Below the pieces are notes generated by a model, which was given only the letters and a program-made list of their open reading frames with translations, searched no databases and was not told where the DNA came from. Shown here piece after piece: positions 18,065 to 27,987 of a stretch of 64,000 bases of DNA. The stretch spans positions 284,264-348,263 of the forward strand of contig NZ_FNBN01000002.1 of NCBI RefSeq assembly GCF_900102545.1. The letters run 5' to 3'. Position 1 is the first letter of the stretch, and each line of letters opens with the position of its first letter. This DNA is from Chitinophaga filiformis (GTDB lineage: Bacteria; Bacteroidota; Bacteroidia; Chitinophagales; Chitinophagaceae). Made by a program: the position numbers and the translations under genes.

Positions 18065-19999
18065 CTACATAGACACGAGAAATTTCAGCTTACCCTGCGT
18101 CTTCACATTTCCTTCCAGGTTGATCCTGTAAATATTATCACCCCACTTCTGCCGCACACCTCCATCTTCCTCCGTTTGTAAGGGTACTTTCTCTATACTC
18201 GCCACAAGATCTTTTGCCGGATAATGCAGGTAAAAGTCTTTCGATTCACCTCCCTCCTTCCGGTGTATCACTAATACACCCGGCTTTAACACCTCTGTCG
18301 GGTAGCAGGTCATCAGATGCTCCGTTACCTTTCCGTCTGCCTCCAGTTGCATATCGTCTTCTATCTGCACATTCTTCCCTTTGTTAAGACGGATACTCCG
18401 CTGCCACTTCTTTATACCTGCCTTCTCCGGATAAGCTTCACTGATATCCATTGCCAATGTACTCGCGGATGAACTCCTGTTATACACTACCTTTTCCGCT
18501 TTAAACCTGCTGCCTGCCGATTGCGGATAGCCATTCACAGTAGGCACATTATGATAGTCGGAGCGGTTATACCAGATCTCATATCGCTTACTGCTGAAAG
18601 TTTTGGCAGTATACGTACCACGTCCTACATCTATCAGCACCGGTAATCCATTATGATACACTACATAATTCCCCACATCATTATGGTTATGACTCTCATC
18701 ATTATGCCCACCCTGTGCAGCCACAAAGAAACCGTCGGTACTGCCGTTCCTGTCGCGGGCTATCATTACCTGCAGGTCCGGCCACCAGACATCCCCCGGT
18801 AATACCAGGCCCTTGTCAGCATGTTGCAGTTCATCCTGCATGAACAATACGAACAGATGCCTGAAATAATGATACCCCCTCGTAGAAGCCGGGTTCTCAT
18901 TCTTCAGGTAATACGCGCCGAAACGCATCATAGCCGTATCCCCGATATCCTTTCCAAACCGGTAGATCATACTGGCTGCCATACCCGGTTGGGGATCCGC
19001 ATCAGCAAAATCCAGGAAGTACCGTTCACTGATCTGTGCCCGGTAAATGAACCGGCCCATCTCTCCCACTTTTTTGTCAGCATACACATAGGCAAAGGCA
19101 TTATTGGTAGCCAGGTTCAGCAAAGAGATATTATCATATAGCGAAGCCGCCGCTGCACCCCAGTATCCGGGGCCTTCATCACAGCCGCCATCAGCAGGAT
19201 AGGGATTCAGGAACTCGTCCAGCACGCTCAGCAACTTTGACACCGCTGCTACCCGTTTATTGTCATCCTTTTCCAGCAGCAATACGGAATTCAGCCAATT
19301 AGAACAGATCCATGGATTCCAGTTGTTGGGACGCCTGCCACTACCACTTGTACTCATCCATCCGTGATGTTTCGTCATCAATGGCTCGAAGATCCGTTTA
19401 TTGGTTTCATAATAGATCCGTTTCCTGATCTGAGGGGAAACCTTGTCCAGCTCCTCCCCCAGGAAATAATCCACCCATGAAAGTAAGGTAGCCGTCTCCG
19501 CAGAGAAGAGCTCCACAAAGGGTGCTGACACATCCATCAGTCCATCGAAAGATCTTGGCAGATGTGCAGGCGCTCCCCAGAAAGACTCCTCGCAGATAGA
19601 CCATACGCCATTCACTACCGGATCAATAAAACGACCCTTATGCTCGTACACTTCTGCAAGCAGCAGAGTGCCCAGCACCTCTCTTTTTTTACCGCTGATG
19701 TCCTGGTACTCTGTACGGTTCCCATTACGGATAATGAGTAACGATTTCACAGCGGGGATACCCGGCCATTCATAATTCAGGTATGCCTCCGCTTTTTTAA
19801 TAATAGCCGCTCCAATAGCAGGATCAGCTTTCTCCCATCCCGCCCGGTTCTCCATATGCGGAAATGGTTCCCATTTGTCGTGAGGGATCAGCTTCTCTGC
19901 CAGTTGTGCCGGCGTATACCGGCCACTCAACAGGTTCTGCGCAGACAAATGACTCCCCAACAACAGCAGCATGCAGGTGTAAACGATGAATTTTTTCAT
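18065..19999 (-). CDS. Heparinase II/III-type polysaccharide lyase
   Basis: This 644-aa secreted protein (signal peptide ending GSHLSAQ) combines an N-terminal alpha/alpha toroid (about 25-380) with a C-terminal heparinase II/III-like beta domain (about 390-640). The diagnostic block is GGHNDESHNHNDVGNYVVY, whose histidines and aspartate resemble the metal-site and catalytic surroundings of this lyase group. NRSDYHNVPTVNGYPQ is also typical. Such enzymes cleave uronic-acid-containing chains by beta-elimination, giving unsaturated products. It is the last gene of a six-gene PUL and starts 15 bp after the stop of the other lyase. The PL family number and substrate cannot be decided by eye. Confidence 0.82.
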   Translation of the reverse strand: MKKFIVYTCMLLLLGSHLSAQNLLSGRYTPAQLAEKLIPHDKWEPFPHMENRAGWEKADPAIGAAIIKKAEAYLNYEWPGIPAVKSLLIIRNGNRTEYQDISGKKREVLGTLLLAEVYEHKGRFIDPVVNGVWSICEESFWGAPAHLPRSFDGLMDVSAPFVELFSAETATLLSWVDYFLGEELDKVSPQIRKRIYYETNKRIFEPLMTKHHGWMSTSGSGRRPNNWNPWICSNWLNSVLLLEKDDNKRVAAVSKLLSVLDEFLNPYPADGGCDEGPGYWGAAAASLYDNISLLNLATNNAFAYVYADKKVGEMGRFIYRAQISERYFLDFADADPQPGMAASMIYRFGKDIGDTAMMRFGAYYLKNENPASTRGYHYFRHLFVLFMQDELQHADKGLVLPGDVWWPDLQVMIARDRNGSTDGFFVAAQGGHNDESHNHNDVGNYVVYHNGLPVLIDVGRGTYTAKTFSSKRYEIWYNRSDYHNVPTVNGYPQSAGSRFKAEKVVYNRSSSASTLAMDISEAYPEKAGIKKWQRSIRLNKGKNVQIEDDMQLEADGKVTEHLMTCYPTEVLKPGVLVIHRKEGGESKDFYLHYPAKDLVASIEKVPLQTEEDGGVRQKWGDNIYRINLEGNVKTQGKLKFLVSM

Positions 20000-20014
20000 G
20001 AGACCTTTTGTTTT

Positions 20015-21229
20015 TTAGTATGCCCAATCTGTGAGCAGCAATAAATTATTCCGGAAGTCCCCGTGCTGTTTCCTGAGTGCAGCCAGATCGATATCTATAT
20101 ACTTCTTCGCCGCTACCTCTGACAGTTCGAGGAAATCTTCATCATGTTTTGGTTTGATCTGCTGATAATCCCAATCTTTCTTTCCGGTTGCATATGGCAG
20201 CAACCAGGTGTAGGCTTTCTTCAGGCTTTTCTTACCGGGACTTTCATAATTCCAGAGATCAACATCTACATTTTCTGCCAGTAAGGCCAGTTCAAAAAAA
20301 GCCCGCAGATTAAACAGGGAATAGTTCCAGGAAAGTGTTCTGGCCAGCTCTTTCGGCTGGCGCCCATCAGTTTCCAGCTGAAGGTCTATCCGTTTCCGGG
20401 TCTGCTCTTCTAACATTTGCCTGGCCAATTCCCGCTGGCCAGTGAACAAGGCAATCATTACCTGTTGTACATCATACCAGGTACCATGATTGTTCATTTC
20501 ATCCGCCTCATCCAATCCTATAGGACTTGTACGCATCCATTGCAGAAACTCCCTGTACCATTCCTGGATACCTTTATACGTTTCAGCAGATAAAGACTTT
20601 GAGTCCTTCAGTAACTGAACACCATCTATGAGCATAGTCACATTATGAGTATCAATCAAGCCTATACCTCTGCCATCCGTAATGCCAGGAATGGCCTGCG
20701 CATAATTCAGGTTCGGGTTCATCCGCGTAGTAGGATCGAGGAACCAGATGCGCAGCAACTCCACCGCATGTGCCGCGTACTTTTCATTCCCGGTGTAAAA
20801 CCAGGCCAGTCCCAGGAAATATACATCCCGGGACATGGCATTCTGGTACTCATCATCTTTGATGGCATAGCGTTCCGGATTGACCTGCCCATCCTTACGG
20901 ATATAAGGCAATCCGTTCGCTTTACTTGTGTCAGGCCACCAATAGGGACCGACACTCATATAGTCATGCTTATCGCCACTGGGCGGCGCCTTATCCTTAT
21001 ATACTACAGAATAAGGCCCGTTCTTCAGTGACTTATCAGCTATGGAAATCAGTTCTGCCAGCGCCTGCTGCATAGCCGGCTCCTGCCGCGCGATCTTTCG
21101 TTTCCCTTCCAACAGCTTCCCTGGTTTGATCAGGAAAGTTTCCGGCGGCGACTGCGCCATCAGGGTGTTCATGCAAACAAACAAAGCCAGGACCAGCATA
21201 ATACAAACCTCTAATACAGGCATCCTCAT
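20015..21229 (-). CDS. Alginate-lyase-fold polysaccharide lyase (PL38-like?)
   Basis: The 404-aa protein has an N-terminal hydrophobic signal (MLVLALFVCMNTLMAQ) and an all-helical PF05426 alginate_lyase domain. Landmarks are MSVGPYWWPDTSKANGLPYI, the helix pair around AVELLRIWFLDPTTRMNPNL, and EMNNHGTWYDVQ, whose N-H plus a tyrosine are the probable catalytic residues of the fold. Length and motifs recall PL38 glucuronan lyases, but this assignment is from memory. Next to a heparinase-type lyase behind a SusC/D pair, it probably makes the first cuts in a uronate polymer. Confidence 0.78.
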   Translation of the reverse strand: MRMPVLEVCIMLVLALFVCMNTLMAQSPPETFLIKPGKLLEGKRKIARQEPAMQQALAELISIADKSLKNGPYSVVYKDKAPPSGDKHDYMSVGPYWWPDTSKANGLPYIRKDGQVNPERYAIKDDEYQNAMSRDVYFLGLAWFYTGNEKYAAHAVELLRIWFLDPTTRMNPNLNYAQAIPGITDGRGIGLIDTHNVTMLIDGVQLLKDSKSLSAETYKGIQEWYREFLQWMRTSPIGLDEADEMNNHGTWYDVQQVMIALFTGQRELARQMLEEQTRKRIDLQLETDGRQPKELARTLSWNYSLFNLRAFFELALLAENVDVDLWNYESPGKKSLKKAYTWLLPYATGKKDWDYQQIKPKHDEDFLELSEVAAKKYIDIDLAALRKQHGDFRNNLLLLTDWAY

Positions 21230-21241
21230 AAAAGCATTAAT

Positions 21242-22231
21242 TTATTTAAGCGTATAACGTTTCATACTGATAGTAGCACTCTTCTTCCCGTCATCCACCT
21301 TATTCATATAAATGTACGCACGGTATTTCCCATCCGCCGTCTCTACCCAGGCGCCCGCTTCCGATTTAAGATTGATGGCATAATCAGGAGAGCCCTTCAT
21401 ATCAAGTTGCTGGAAATCCACGTCGTCAATATAAATACCGTACTGCAGGCGTGCAAGATGCTGGTCCCTGAGGTTCCAGGTCTTACGGATCTTCGTATCC
21501 CTGTTCACGCCCGTCGGCAATACAACACCGGGAAGATAAGTAGTATCCGCAGCCGGCGATACAAGTGCATGGTTAAATGAGATACCGGAAATAGATCTGT
21601 ACAGGTATACAAGGTCTATTTTGGCCGCATTCTTAGCAGCATCCGTTTCATTATAAACAGCCATATCCGCAATGGAGATATAGCAGGCGTCCGCGTTCTT
21701 CACCGGCAGATCCAGCACCATATCCATATTGGAAATAGTATATGGTCCCATTGCATAGGAAACCGTCTCCCCGTTACTGCTCTTTGCCGAGAAAGTGAAC
21801 TTCACCTCTTTCCCCTTTGCGGCGGGAGGTATCACATAGTAATACCTCAAGGTCACCGCATTGGTATCTTTCGTAAATGTAACCTTCGTAACAGCACCCT
21901 CATTCACAGAGGGATCCCCGATAGGAATGCCCACATCCTCTCCACTGCCATTTGTATAATAAGACTTGTTCTCCAGGTAAGTCGCCGCATCACCTTGAAT
22001 AGATGCTTCCACCTGTGCAGACACAAGCTTACCTTTTGTTGCAGGCAGTGCCATCGCGTAGGCAAATTCTATTTTCAGGCCTGCCACATTAGGTCCCAGC
22101 GTTCTTTTGATACAGTCATTCCCCAGCTCATTCTTCGGCTGCGGAACAGTGTATTTGTCGTCCTTACACGCTACCATCGAAAGGCACAGCGGGAAGAACC
22201 ATAATATATATCCGAGAAATTTAGCGTTCAT
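21242..22231 (-). CDS. Surface glycan-binding-type lipoprotein of the PUL
   Basis: The 329-aa protein starts with a lipoprotein signal and lipobox (LSMVAC-K). The rest is beta-rich with two apparent domains (about 35-165 and 170-329). It sits between SusD and the lyases, the usual place of SusE/SusF-like surface proteins that help bind the glycan. The sequence may correspond to the DUF4466 family; I recall that family only loosely. The start lies 23 bp after the stop of the preceding small lipoprotein. No catalytic motif is seen. Confidence 0.65.
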   Translation of the reverse strand: MNAKFLGYILWFFPLCLSMVACKDDKYTVPQPKNELGNDCIKRTLGPNVAGLKIEFAYAMALPATKGKLVSAQVEASIQGDAATYLENKSYYTNGSGEDVGIPIGDPSVNEGAVTKVTFTKDTNAVTLRYYYVIPPAAKGKEVKFTFSAKSSNGETVSYAMGPYTISNMDMVLDLPVKNADACYISIADMAVYNETDAAKNAAKIDLVYLYRSISGISFNHALVSPAADTTYLPGVVLPTGVNRDTKIRKTWNLRDQHLARLQYGIYIDDVDFQQLDMKGSPDYAINLKSEAGAWVETADGKYRAYIYMNKVDDGKKSATISMKRYTLK

Positions 22232-22254
22232 AAAAGCATGTTTAAATGTAAATA

Positions 22255-22665
22255 CTACCTTGGCTGCACAGTAACGATCACCTTATAGGTCTTTCTTACC
22301 TGCCTGTTGCCTGAGATAACTGTATATGTCCTTGGATTGGCCAGGTCGGAAAAATCAGTAAAGCCGGTGATCTTCGGATCCAGTTTGGCATCTGTTACCA
22401 GTGTAAACTGTGGAAACAGGTTCTTCAGGTCCGTGCCGAAAAACACAGTTACATTGACAGTACAAGCCACCGTATCTATCACGGCATTCTTGGTACGCAC
22501 GGTCTGGAAATCGGACCCCAGCAATTCAAAATTGCTGACATAACACTCCGCACGGGTAGTGATCAGCAGGCCATCTTCATCAATAGGGATATCCTCTTTT
22601 TTGCAGCCCATCCAGCCAAAAGCAGTGATAAGCAGTAATAAGAGCATAGTGGAATATCTTTTCAT
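22255..22665 (-). CDS. Small Ig-like lipoprotein (DUF5018-type)
   Basis: This 136-aa lipoprotein has lipobox WMGC after a leucine-rich signal. The mature part forms one predicted Ig-like beta-sandwich with the pattern SNFELLGSD, INVTV-type strands and the closing TYTVISGNRQVRKTYKVIV. That ending is common in the short Bacteroidota lipoproteins annotated as DUF5018 or similar. It lies 26 bp after SusD in the same operon and probably acts on the cell surface with SusC/D. Function is otherwise unknown. Confidence 0.65.
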   Translation of the reverse strand: MKRYSTMLLLLLITAFGWMGCKKEDIPIDEDGLLITTRAECYVSNFELLGSDFQTVRTKNAVIDTVACTVNVTVFFGTDLKNLFPQFTLVTDAKLDPKITGFTDFSDLANPRTYTVISGNRQVRKTYKVIVTVQPR

Positions 22666-22691
22666 CGTGTAGAATTTTAATAAGTGAATAA

Positions 22692-24533
22692 TTACAGCCA
22701 GGGCGTATTCTGTGTCAGGTTAGGGTTCCTGTTACGCTCACCCGGCGGTATCCTGAAAATGTAGCATTGCTGGTACTCCCGCTCAGACATATTCTGGAAA
22801 TAGCGGGACATCTGTACGCCATAGCTATCGATACGCCATACGCCATTACCATAGGGAGGATTCCATACTCTTTCAATAGCTCTCCACCGGCGGAGGTCAA
22901 ATGAACGTTGTCCCTCTCCGAACAATTCAACAATGCGCTCCTGTTCAATAGCGCTGAAAAACGCCTCTTTGCTGGCTGTTTTATCTGCTGCCAGTGGTGG
23001 CAGGTTGCCACGGTGGCGTATCCTGTTCACCAGGGCAATAGCATCTGCCTGCGGACCATTCAGGGCATTCGTAGCTTCGGCATACATCAGGTAAACATCC
23101 GCCAGGCGCATTACAGGGTAACTATAGGTACCATCGCTGCGACCCAGTCCTGCTGTATTACGAAGGAATTTACGCAACACATAACCTGAGTTGCAACCGT
23201 CAGTATTATAGGTCGTGTACTGCGCCCCATCGATAGTAATGGGCTGATTCCAGGTCTTGTAAATGAATGGTACCCAGCCGGTCGATTTCAGGGAGATCAT
23301 ACCAACGCTCACTTCGAAATCCCACATAATGGAAGACTTCATCCTGTAATCACGGTTTGCATAGCTTTGGGGATTTACAGCCGAATTAGGAGCAGTTCTC
23401 GCGCCGGCAGTAGTAGGATTCATCGGGATCAGTTTGGGCGTAAAATCGCCTGTAATGGTCGACTGATACCTGTCTGCAATCTCATAACGGGGAGATACCC
23501 AGCATTGAGAACCTTCATGGGAACGACCAGCTACATCACGCATCAGTTCTTCTCCCTGGTTGGTACCCGTACCACCATGCGTGAAGGCCATGATCATTTC
23601 TGCGTCTCCGTTGGCAACAGGTGTGAACAGGTAGTAGTAGTTAGGCAGTTTGTCAGCCTTTCCCAGTATATCACATTCACCCGGTTCTCCGCCCCTGAAA
23701 AGCGTAAGACCATATTCATTGATCACTTTATTAAAATCATCCGCAGCCGCCCTGTAAGCCGTGTTTCCTTCACCTTCATCCGGCGTGAAGGTATCCAGCT
23801 CAGGCCAGCCGAATTTGTTCCAGCATGCCCAATACAGTTCTACCTTACCACGAAATGCCAATGCTGCCGGTTTTGAAGCACGACCAAGTTCGGGCGCCTT
23901 TGCCGGTAGTTTCTCAAAAGCATAGCTCAGGTCAGCGATAATGGAGTCCTTCACCTGTTTCAGCGGAGTGCGCGTCATATTGGCTACTTCTGCATTATCA
24001 TAGATCACATGGTTGATATACGGCACATCCCCCCACATGGAGATCAGGCGGAAATAGACCATCGCCCTCAACAGGCACGCTTCTCCCACTACTCTTTCCA
24101 GTTGTGCCCGTGAAGTTTCACTGGCCGTGGGCAGCATCTTTCGCACGTTTTCAATTACGTAGTTGGCACGGTGTACGCCGCCATAAAGACGCTCATACAT
24201 TTTGTCAAAGTTGTCGCCGTAACCCGAAGGACTATAATCACCGCCATTATAGGCGTCCCCCTTTTGCAGGTTGCCACTGGTCGTACTCGTTCCACGGGTC
24301 CTGATATATTCTCCCTGTCCGTCGAAATAGTAATCACGGTCAAAAAGCGGTCTGATATCCGCATAGGCCCCCATCAGGGCATAAGTGGCATCTGCCTCTG
24401 TTTTCCAGAAGGACGCGGTGCCCAGCTCTGTGGTAGGCTCCCTCTTCAGCAGGTCTTTCGTACAGCTGCTGGTAAAGAAGGCCCAAAAACACAACATACC
24501 GGCTATATATATATTAACAGTTGCTTGTTTCAT
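22692..24533 (-). CDS. SusD/RagB-family outer-membrane lipoprotein
   Basis: The 613-aa protein (ATG 24533; another ATG at 24539) has a signal peptide with lipobox FFTSSC followed by TKDLLKREPTTELGTASFW, a classic SusD start. The TPR core appears in CLLRAMVYFRLISMWGDVPY, and the C-terminal pattern is YAEATNALNGPQADAIALVN with ERIVELFGEGQRSFDLRRW. It follows SusC by 11 bp and should form the substrate-capturing lid of that transporter. It is longer than average, so loops may form an enlarged binding site. Confidence 0.92.
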   Translation of the reverse strand: MKQATVNIYIAGMLCFWAFFTSSCTKDLLKREPTTELGTASFWKTEADATYALMGAYADIRPLFDRDYYFDGQGEYIRTRGTSTTSGNLQKGDAYNGGDYSPSGYGDNFDKMYERLYGGVHRANYVIENVRKMLPTASETSRAQLERVVGEACLLRAMVYFRLISMWGDVPYINHVIYDNAEVANMTRTPLKQVKDSIIADLSYAFEKLPAKAPELGRASKPAALAFRGKVELYWACWNKFGWPELDTFTPDEGEGNTAYRAAADDFNKVINEYGLTLFRGGEPGECDILGKADKLPNYYYLFTPVANGDAEMIMAFTHGGTGTNQGEELMRDVAGRSHEGSQCWVSPRYEIADRYQSTITGDFTPKLIPMNPTTAGARTAPNSAVNPQSYANRDYRMKSSIMWDFEVSVGMISLKSTGWVPFIYKTWNQPITIDGAQYTTYNTDGCNSGYVLRKFLRNTAGLGRSDGTYSYPVMRLADVYLMYAEATNALNGPQADAIALVNRIRHRGNLPPLAADKTASKEAFFSAIEQERIVELFGEGQRSFDLRRWRAIERVWNPPYGNGVWRIDSYGVQMSRYFQNMSEREYQQCYIFRIPPGERNRNPNLTQNTPWL

Positions 24534-24544
24534 GATCATTACAT

Positions 24545-27500
24545 TTATAAACTTATGTTTAAACCCATCGAATAAGATCTGTTCAACGGATACGCATTAC
24601 TTCTGTTACCTGTCAGCTCAGGATCAAGTCCGCGGAAAGAAGTAATCGTAGCAATATTCTCAGTCGCACCATAAATGCGGAAATTGGCAAGACCAATCCT
24701 CTCCAGCAACTTCTTGGGAAGACTGTACGACAGCATAATATTCTTGAGGCGGATATAACTAAGATCATCCAGCCAGAAAGAGGTTTCCACCCTGTTGTTA
24801 CTGCCACCCAGGCGGGGCCATTCACCATTGCGGTTTTCCACTGACCACGGATTATTCCAGTGGTTCCAGCTCGAAGCATAACGCTGTAAACCGAAGTTGA
24901 TATTGTTATAGTTATTTATCCAGAAATCCTTACGGCCGGTAGCTCCTGTTATAAGGCAGGACAGTTGAATACCTTTCCAGGAAACTATGGGACTCAATGC
25001 AGCCATCGTCGTAGGCCTGTCACGCTGTACATTAGGATAGGCCTTCATGTCATTACCATCAATACGTCCGTCACCATTCAGGTCTTTACGGATAAGATCT
25101 CCCGGAGAGGCGCCCTGTGGTGTATGACTATACACATCCTGCCAGGTCTGCGCAATGCCCACATCCTCATACGTATACAGGAAATGATAAGGCATATCCA
25201 GGAATACCCATCCCCTGCTGAGGAACTCGTTCCATTTCTCCAGCGTAGTAGTATTATAGGATGCATTAAAGTTAAATCCGTAATTGAATGCTCCTGCCTT
25301 ATCTGACCAGGTCAGATTCAGCTCAACACCCTGGTTGCGCAGGTTACCAATATTCTTACGCGGTGCGGTATATGCACCTGTGAGCAGGATAGACATCTCC
25401 GACGGACGGTTCATGCCTGTTGTAAGACGGTTGTAGTAATCCAGTTCCATCGTCAGGTGGTTATCAAAGAAGCCGAGGTCCAGACCAAGATTCAGTACCT
25501 TGGTAGATTCCCAGGACAGGTCTGTGTTCACCATCTTCTGATTAACAAAACCTTTCGTGATAGTACCGTCTATCATGTAATTGCTTGCCGCCAGTGTACC
25601 CTGTTGCTCATAACGGCCTACGCCACTATTATTACCCAAACCGCCATAAGAGACGCGAAGTTTACCGTTACTGAGGAAACGATGTGTAAACGCATTAATG
25701 AAACCTTCTTCTGTAAAGCGCCATCCTACAGCCGCTGAAGGGAAAAAGCCGTATTGATGTCCCGGAAGGAAACGTGAAGAACCATCATAACGGAAGTTTG
25801 CTTCAAACAGGTACTTACCGAAAGCGGTGTAGTTCACACGACCAATATAGGAGCGAAGCCCTTCTGTACTGGAGTTTCCTCCGGTAGACTGTATATCCGT
25901 CAGCGCCGCATCCACTTCATGTAAAGTAGGATACAACCTGTCATTACGCGAAGTACCCTGATAACGGTCGTACCAGAACTCTTCACTGTATACGCCCAAC
26001 AGACTGATGTCATGATTGGAACCAAAGCTGTGCTGATAGGTCAGGCGTCCGTTCAGCATTGTCTTATAACCGGTATTGGTATAGTTACCCACGCCGGCAT
26101 TGTCGCCAACATATACCCGGCTCCCGAAATTCCCCGTCTGAAAGTTGAAAGAACGGTTGGGAATACTGGCATTCCATCGGAACTGGTTATAATAGTTCAG
26201 TGTATAGTCGACGCGACCTGTAAGTCCTTTAATCGGTTCCCAGTCCACATATGCCATCGCGTTCGCCTCCTGCCTGTTCTGGCGGTTCAGCATGTTCTGG
26301 TATACCGTGTATGGATTGTATGCCTGCGGATCTTCATTGTACGCCATTACCCCCCCATAATATCCCGTCAGGGGATCATAAGGTGTAATACCCGCGATAG
26401 CATATTGCAGGTCAAAACCGGCCGTATTGGTGGCGTCATCATCTGTATAACCATCTGCCAGCGCATAGGTATACTTAGACCAGTTGCCATTGAAACGCAG
26501 ACCAGCATTTATATTCTTACGCAGTTTATTGTCATAATTGAAACGGACATTGTATCGCTTGTAATCATTATTGATCTGCAATCCTTTTTCATTCATAATA
26601 CCTGCGGACATGAAGAAGTTCGAATTCTCTGTTCCTCCTGATGCAGAGAGATTATAATTCTGGAGCTGCCCATCACGCATGATAACATTCCACCAGTCGG
26701 TATTGGGAAAGCGCAATGGGTCTACCATGCCCATGGCCATCCACTGGTCTATGGTACCATCTTTAAAATAATAATCGTCCCTTTTGGTGTTTACCGCGGC
26801 AGCCCGCTGATGTAAGGTCAGCGCCCGGGCGTAGTCAGCCATAAACTCATATGAGCGGGTAGGCACTTCAACGGCATATCCACCGGTGAAACTGATGGTG
26901 GTTTTCCGCTGTCCTTTTCCCGACTTAGTGGTGATCAGGATAACTCCATTCGCTGCCCTGGAACCATAAACTGAAGCAGAGGTAGCATCTTTTAAAACAG
27001 AGATGGTCTCAATATCATTCATATTAATGCGGTTGATGTCCACATCAGGCATACCGTCCACTACTACCAGCGGACTGGCATTATTAACAGTACCCAATCC
27101 GCGGATGATCAGGCTTGCGGCATTGTTGCCCGCCATCCCGGAAGATTGTGTTACTGAGAGTCCGGGCACAAGTCCGGACAAGGCAGAAGATGTATTAGGC
27201 AATGCCCTGCTGGTGATCTTTTCATCCATTTTTACAACGGAGACGGAGCCTACAAGATTCACTTTCTTTTGAGTGCCGTATCCTACCACGACTACCTCAC
27301 CTAAAGCTTTCTGATCCGATTCCAGGGTAATATCAAATTTCGCCTGACCGGAAAAAGGAATCTCTTTCTTCTGAAATCCCATGGAGGAAAAGACAAGCGT
27401 TCCTTTACTTTTAGTCACGCGCAGGCTATAGGTACCAGCTTCATTTGTAACGGTACCGGAGGAAGTACCCTGCAATGAGACGCTGACACCAGGTAGTGGC

Positions 27501-27697
27501 TGTTTGTTCACATCTGTAACGCGCCCGTTGATAATTCTGTATTGTGTAGTGTCCTGAAAATAGATAGCAGCTGGCGCTCTTAAGTTGGTTGCTGCAGCTT
27601 TTGTAAATGATCCTGCTGAAAGGAGGAGAACAGGCAGAATACTTCTGGCATGGAGCCATCGTACCCCCAGTCCCATGGGGAGTAAATGATTAGTCAT
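24545..27697 (-). CDS. SusC/RagA-family TonB-dependent transporter
   Basis: This 1050-aa outer-membrane transporter is started at ATG 27697; the in-frame codon at 27718 is a TTG. A long signal segment leads to the carboxypeptidase-regulatory-like domain (INGRVTDVNKQPLPGVSVSL), the TonB-box region ALGEVVVVGYGTQKK, and the plug motifs PLVVVDGMPD and TISVLKDATSASVYGSRAANGVILITTK. The barrel ends YSMGLNISL. It heads the PUL that continues with SusD, two lipoproteins and two lyases. Its leader of nearly 300 nt carries two direct hairpin repeats and two LacI-type palindromes, so transcription is probably controlled by a LacI-family protein encoded elsewhere. Confidence 0.94.
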   Translation of the reverse strand: MTNHLLPMGLGVRWLHARSILPVLLLSAGSFTKAAATNLRAPAAIYFQDTTQYRIINGRVTDVNKQPLPGVSVSLQGTSSGTVTNEAGTYSLRVTKSKGTLVFSSMGFQKKEIPFSGQAKFDITLESDQKALGEVVVVGYGTQKKVNLVGSVSVVKMDEKITSRALPNTSSALSGLVPGLSVTQSSGMAGNNAASLIIRGLGTVNNASPLVVVDGMPDVDINRINMNDIETISVLKDATSASVYGSRAANGVILITTKSGKGQRKTTISFTGGYAVEVPTRSYEFMADYARALTLHQRAAAVNTKRDDYYFKDGTIDQWMAMGMVDPLRFPNTDWWNVIMRDGQLQNYNLSASGGTENSNFFMSAGIMNEKGLQINNDYKRYNVRFNYDNKLRKNINAGLRFNGNWSKYTYALADGYTDDDATNTAGFDLQYAIAGITPYDPLTGYYGGVMAYNEDPQAYNPYTVYQNMLNRQNRQEANAMAYVDWEPIKGLTGRVDYTLNYYNQFRWNASIPNRSFNFQTGNFGSRVYVGDNAGVGNYTNTGYKTMLNGRLTYQHSFGSNHDISLLGVYSEEFWYDRYQGTSRNDRLYPTLHEVDAALTDIQSTGGNSSTEGLRSYIGRVNYTAFGKYLFEANFRYDGSSRFLPGHQYGFFPSAAVGWRFTEEGFINAFTHRFLSNGKLRVSYGGLGNNSGVGRYEQQGTLAASNYMIDGTITKGFVNQKMVNTDLSWESTKVLNLGLDLGFFDNHLTMELDYYNRLTTGMNRPSEMSILLTGAYTAPRKNIGNLRNQGVELNLTWSDKAGAFNYGFNFNASYNTTTLEKWNEFLSRGWVFLDMPYHFLYTYEDVGIAQTWQDVYSHTPQGASPGDLIRKDLNGDGRIDGNDMKAYPNVQRDRPTTMAALSPIVSWKGIQLSCLITGATGRKDFWINNYNNINFGLQRYASSWNHWNNPWSVENRNGEWPRLGGSNNRVETSFWLDDLSYIRLKNIMLSYSLPKKLLERIGLANFRIYGATENIATITSFRGLDPELTGNRSNAYPLNRSYSMGLNISL

Positions 27698-27708
27698 AAC
27701 GTTGGTAT

Positions 27709-27823
27709 TTAAAGACAATAAAAGGCTGCTGCCGTGTACACCGGCATATAAGACATAAAGGTCTGCACCGGATTTTACCGGCGTTTAAGACAATAAAAGG
27801 CTTATGCCGTATATCACCGGCAT
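27709..27823 (-). repeat. Two about 40-bp direct repeats in the PUL leader
   Basis: Copies at 27709-27747 and 27784-27823 share TTTAA(A)GACAATAAAAGGC and end CACCGGCAT. On the minus strand each can form a hairpin with arms TGCCG/CGGCA, while the loops differ. They lie between the predicted transcription start and the SusC start codon, so they would be in the mRNA. Confidence 0.6.
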
Positions 27824-27849
27824 GTCATCACAACACTCCGTCTCCGGAA

Positions 27850-27863
27850 TGCAAACGTTTGCA
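27850..27863. promoter_or_regulatory. LacI-type operator palindrome
   Basis: TGCAAACGTTTGCA is a perfect 14-bp palindrome with the AAnCGnTT core typical of LacI/GalR-family operators. It lies about 155 bp upstream of the SusC ATG and downstream of the predicted start site. No LacI-family gene is in the window. Confidence 0.6.
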
Positions 27864-27987
27864 CACTAGGAGCTGCTGATAACTGTTTTGTTAAGTGAAT
27901 TTGTCATACGTGGAATGATTTTAAATTTCTGACAAGATTTGGTTCGTAAGGGAATAACTCTTCTACAGCATATATAGTTCGTCAATA

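Noticed and set aside
26012..26641. 209-residue plus-strand frame inside SusC
   Set aside because: Antisense to a conserved barrel region; its Ile/Val-rich sequence reflects the complement of beta-strand codons.
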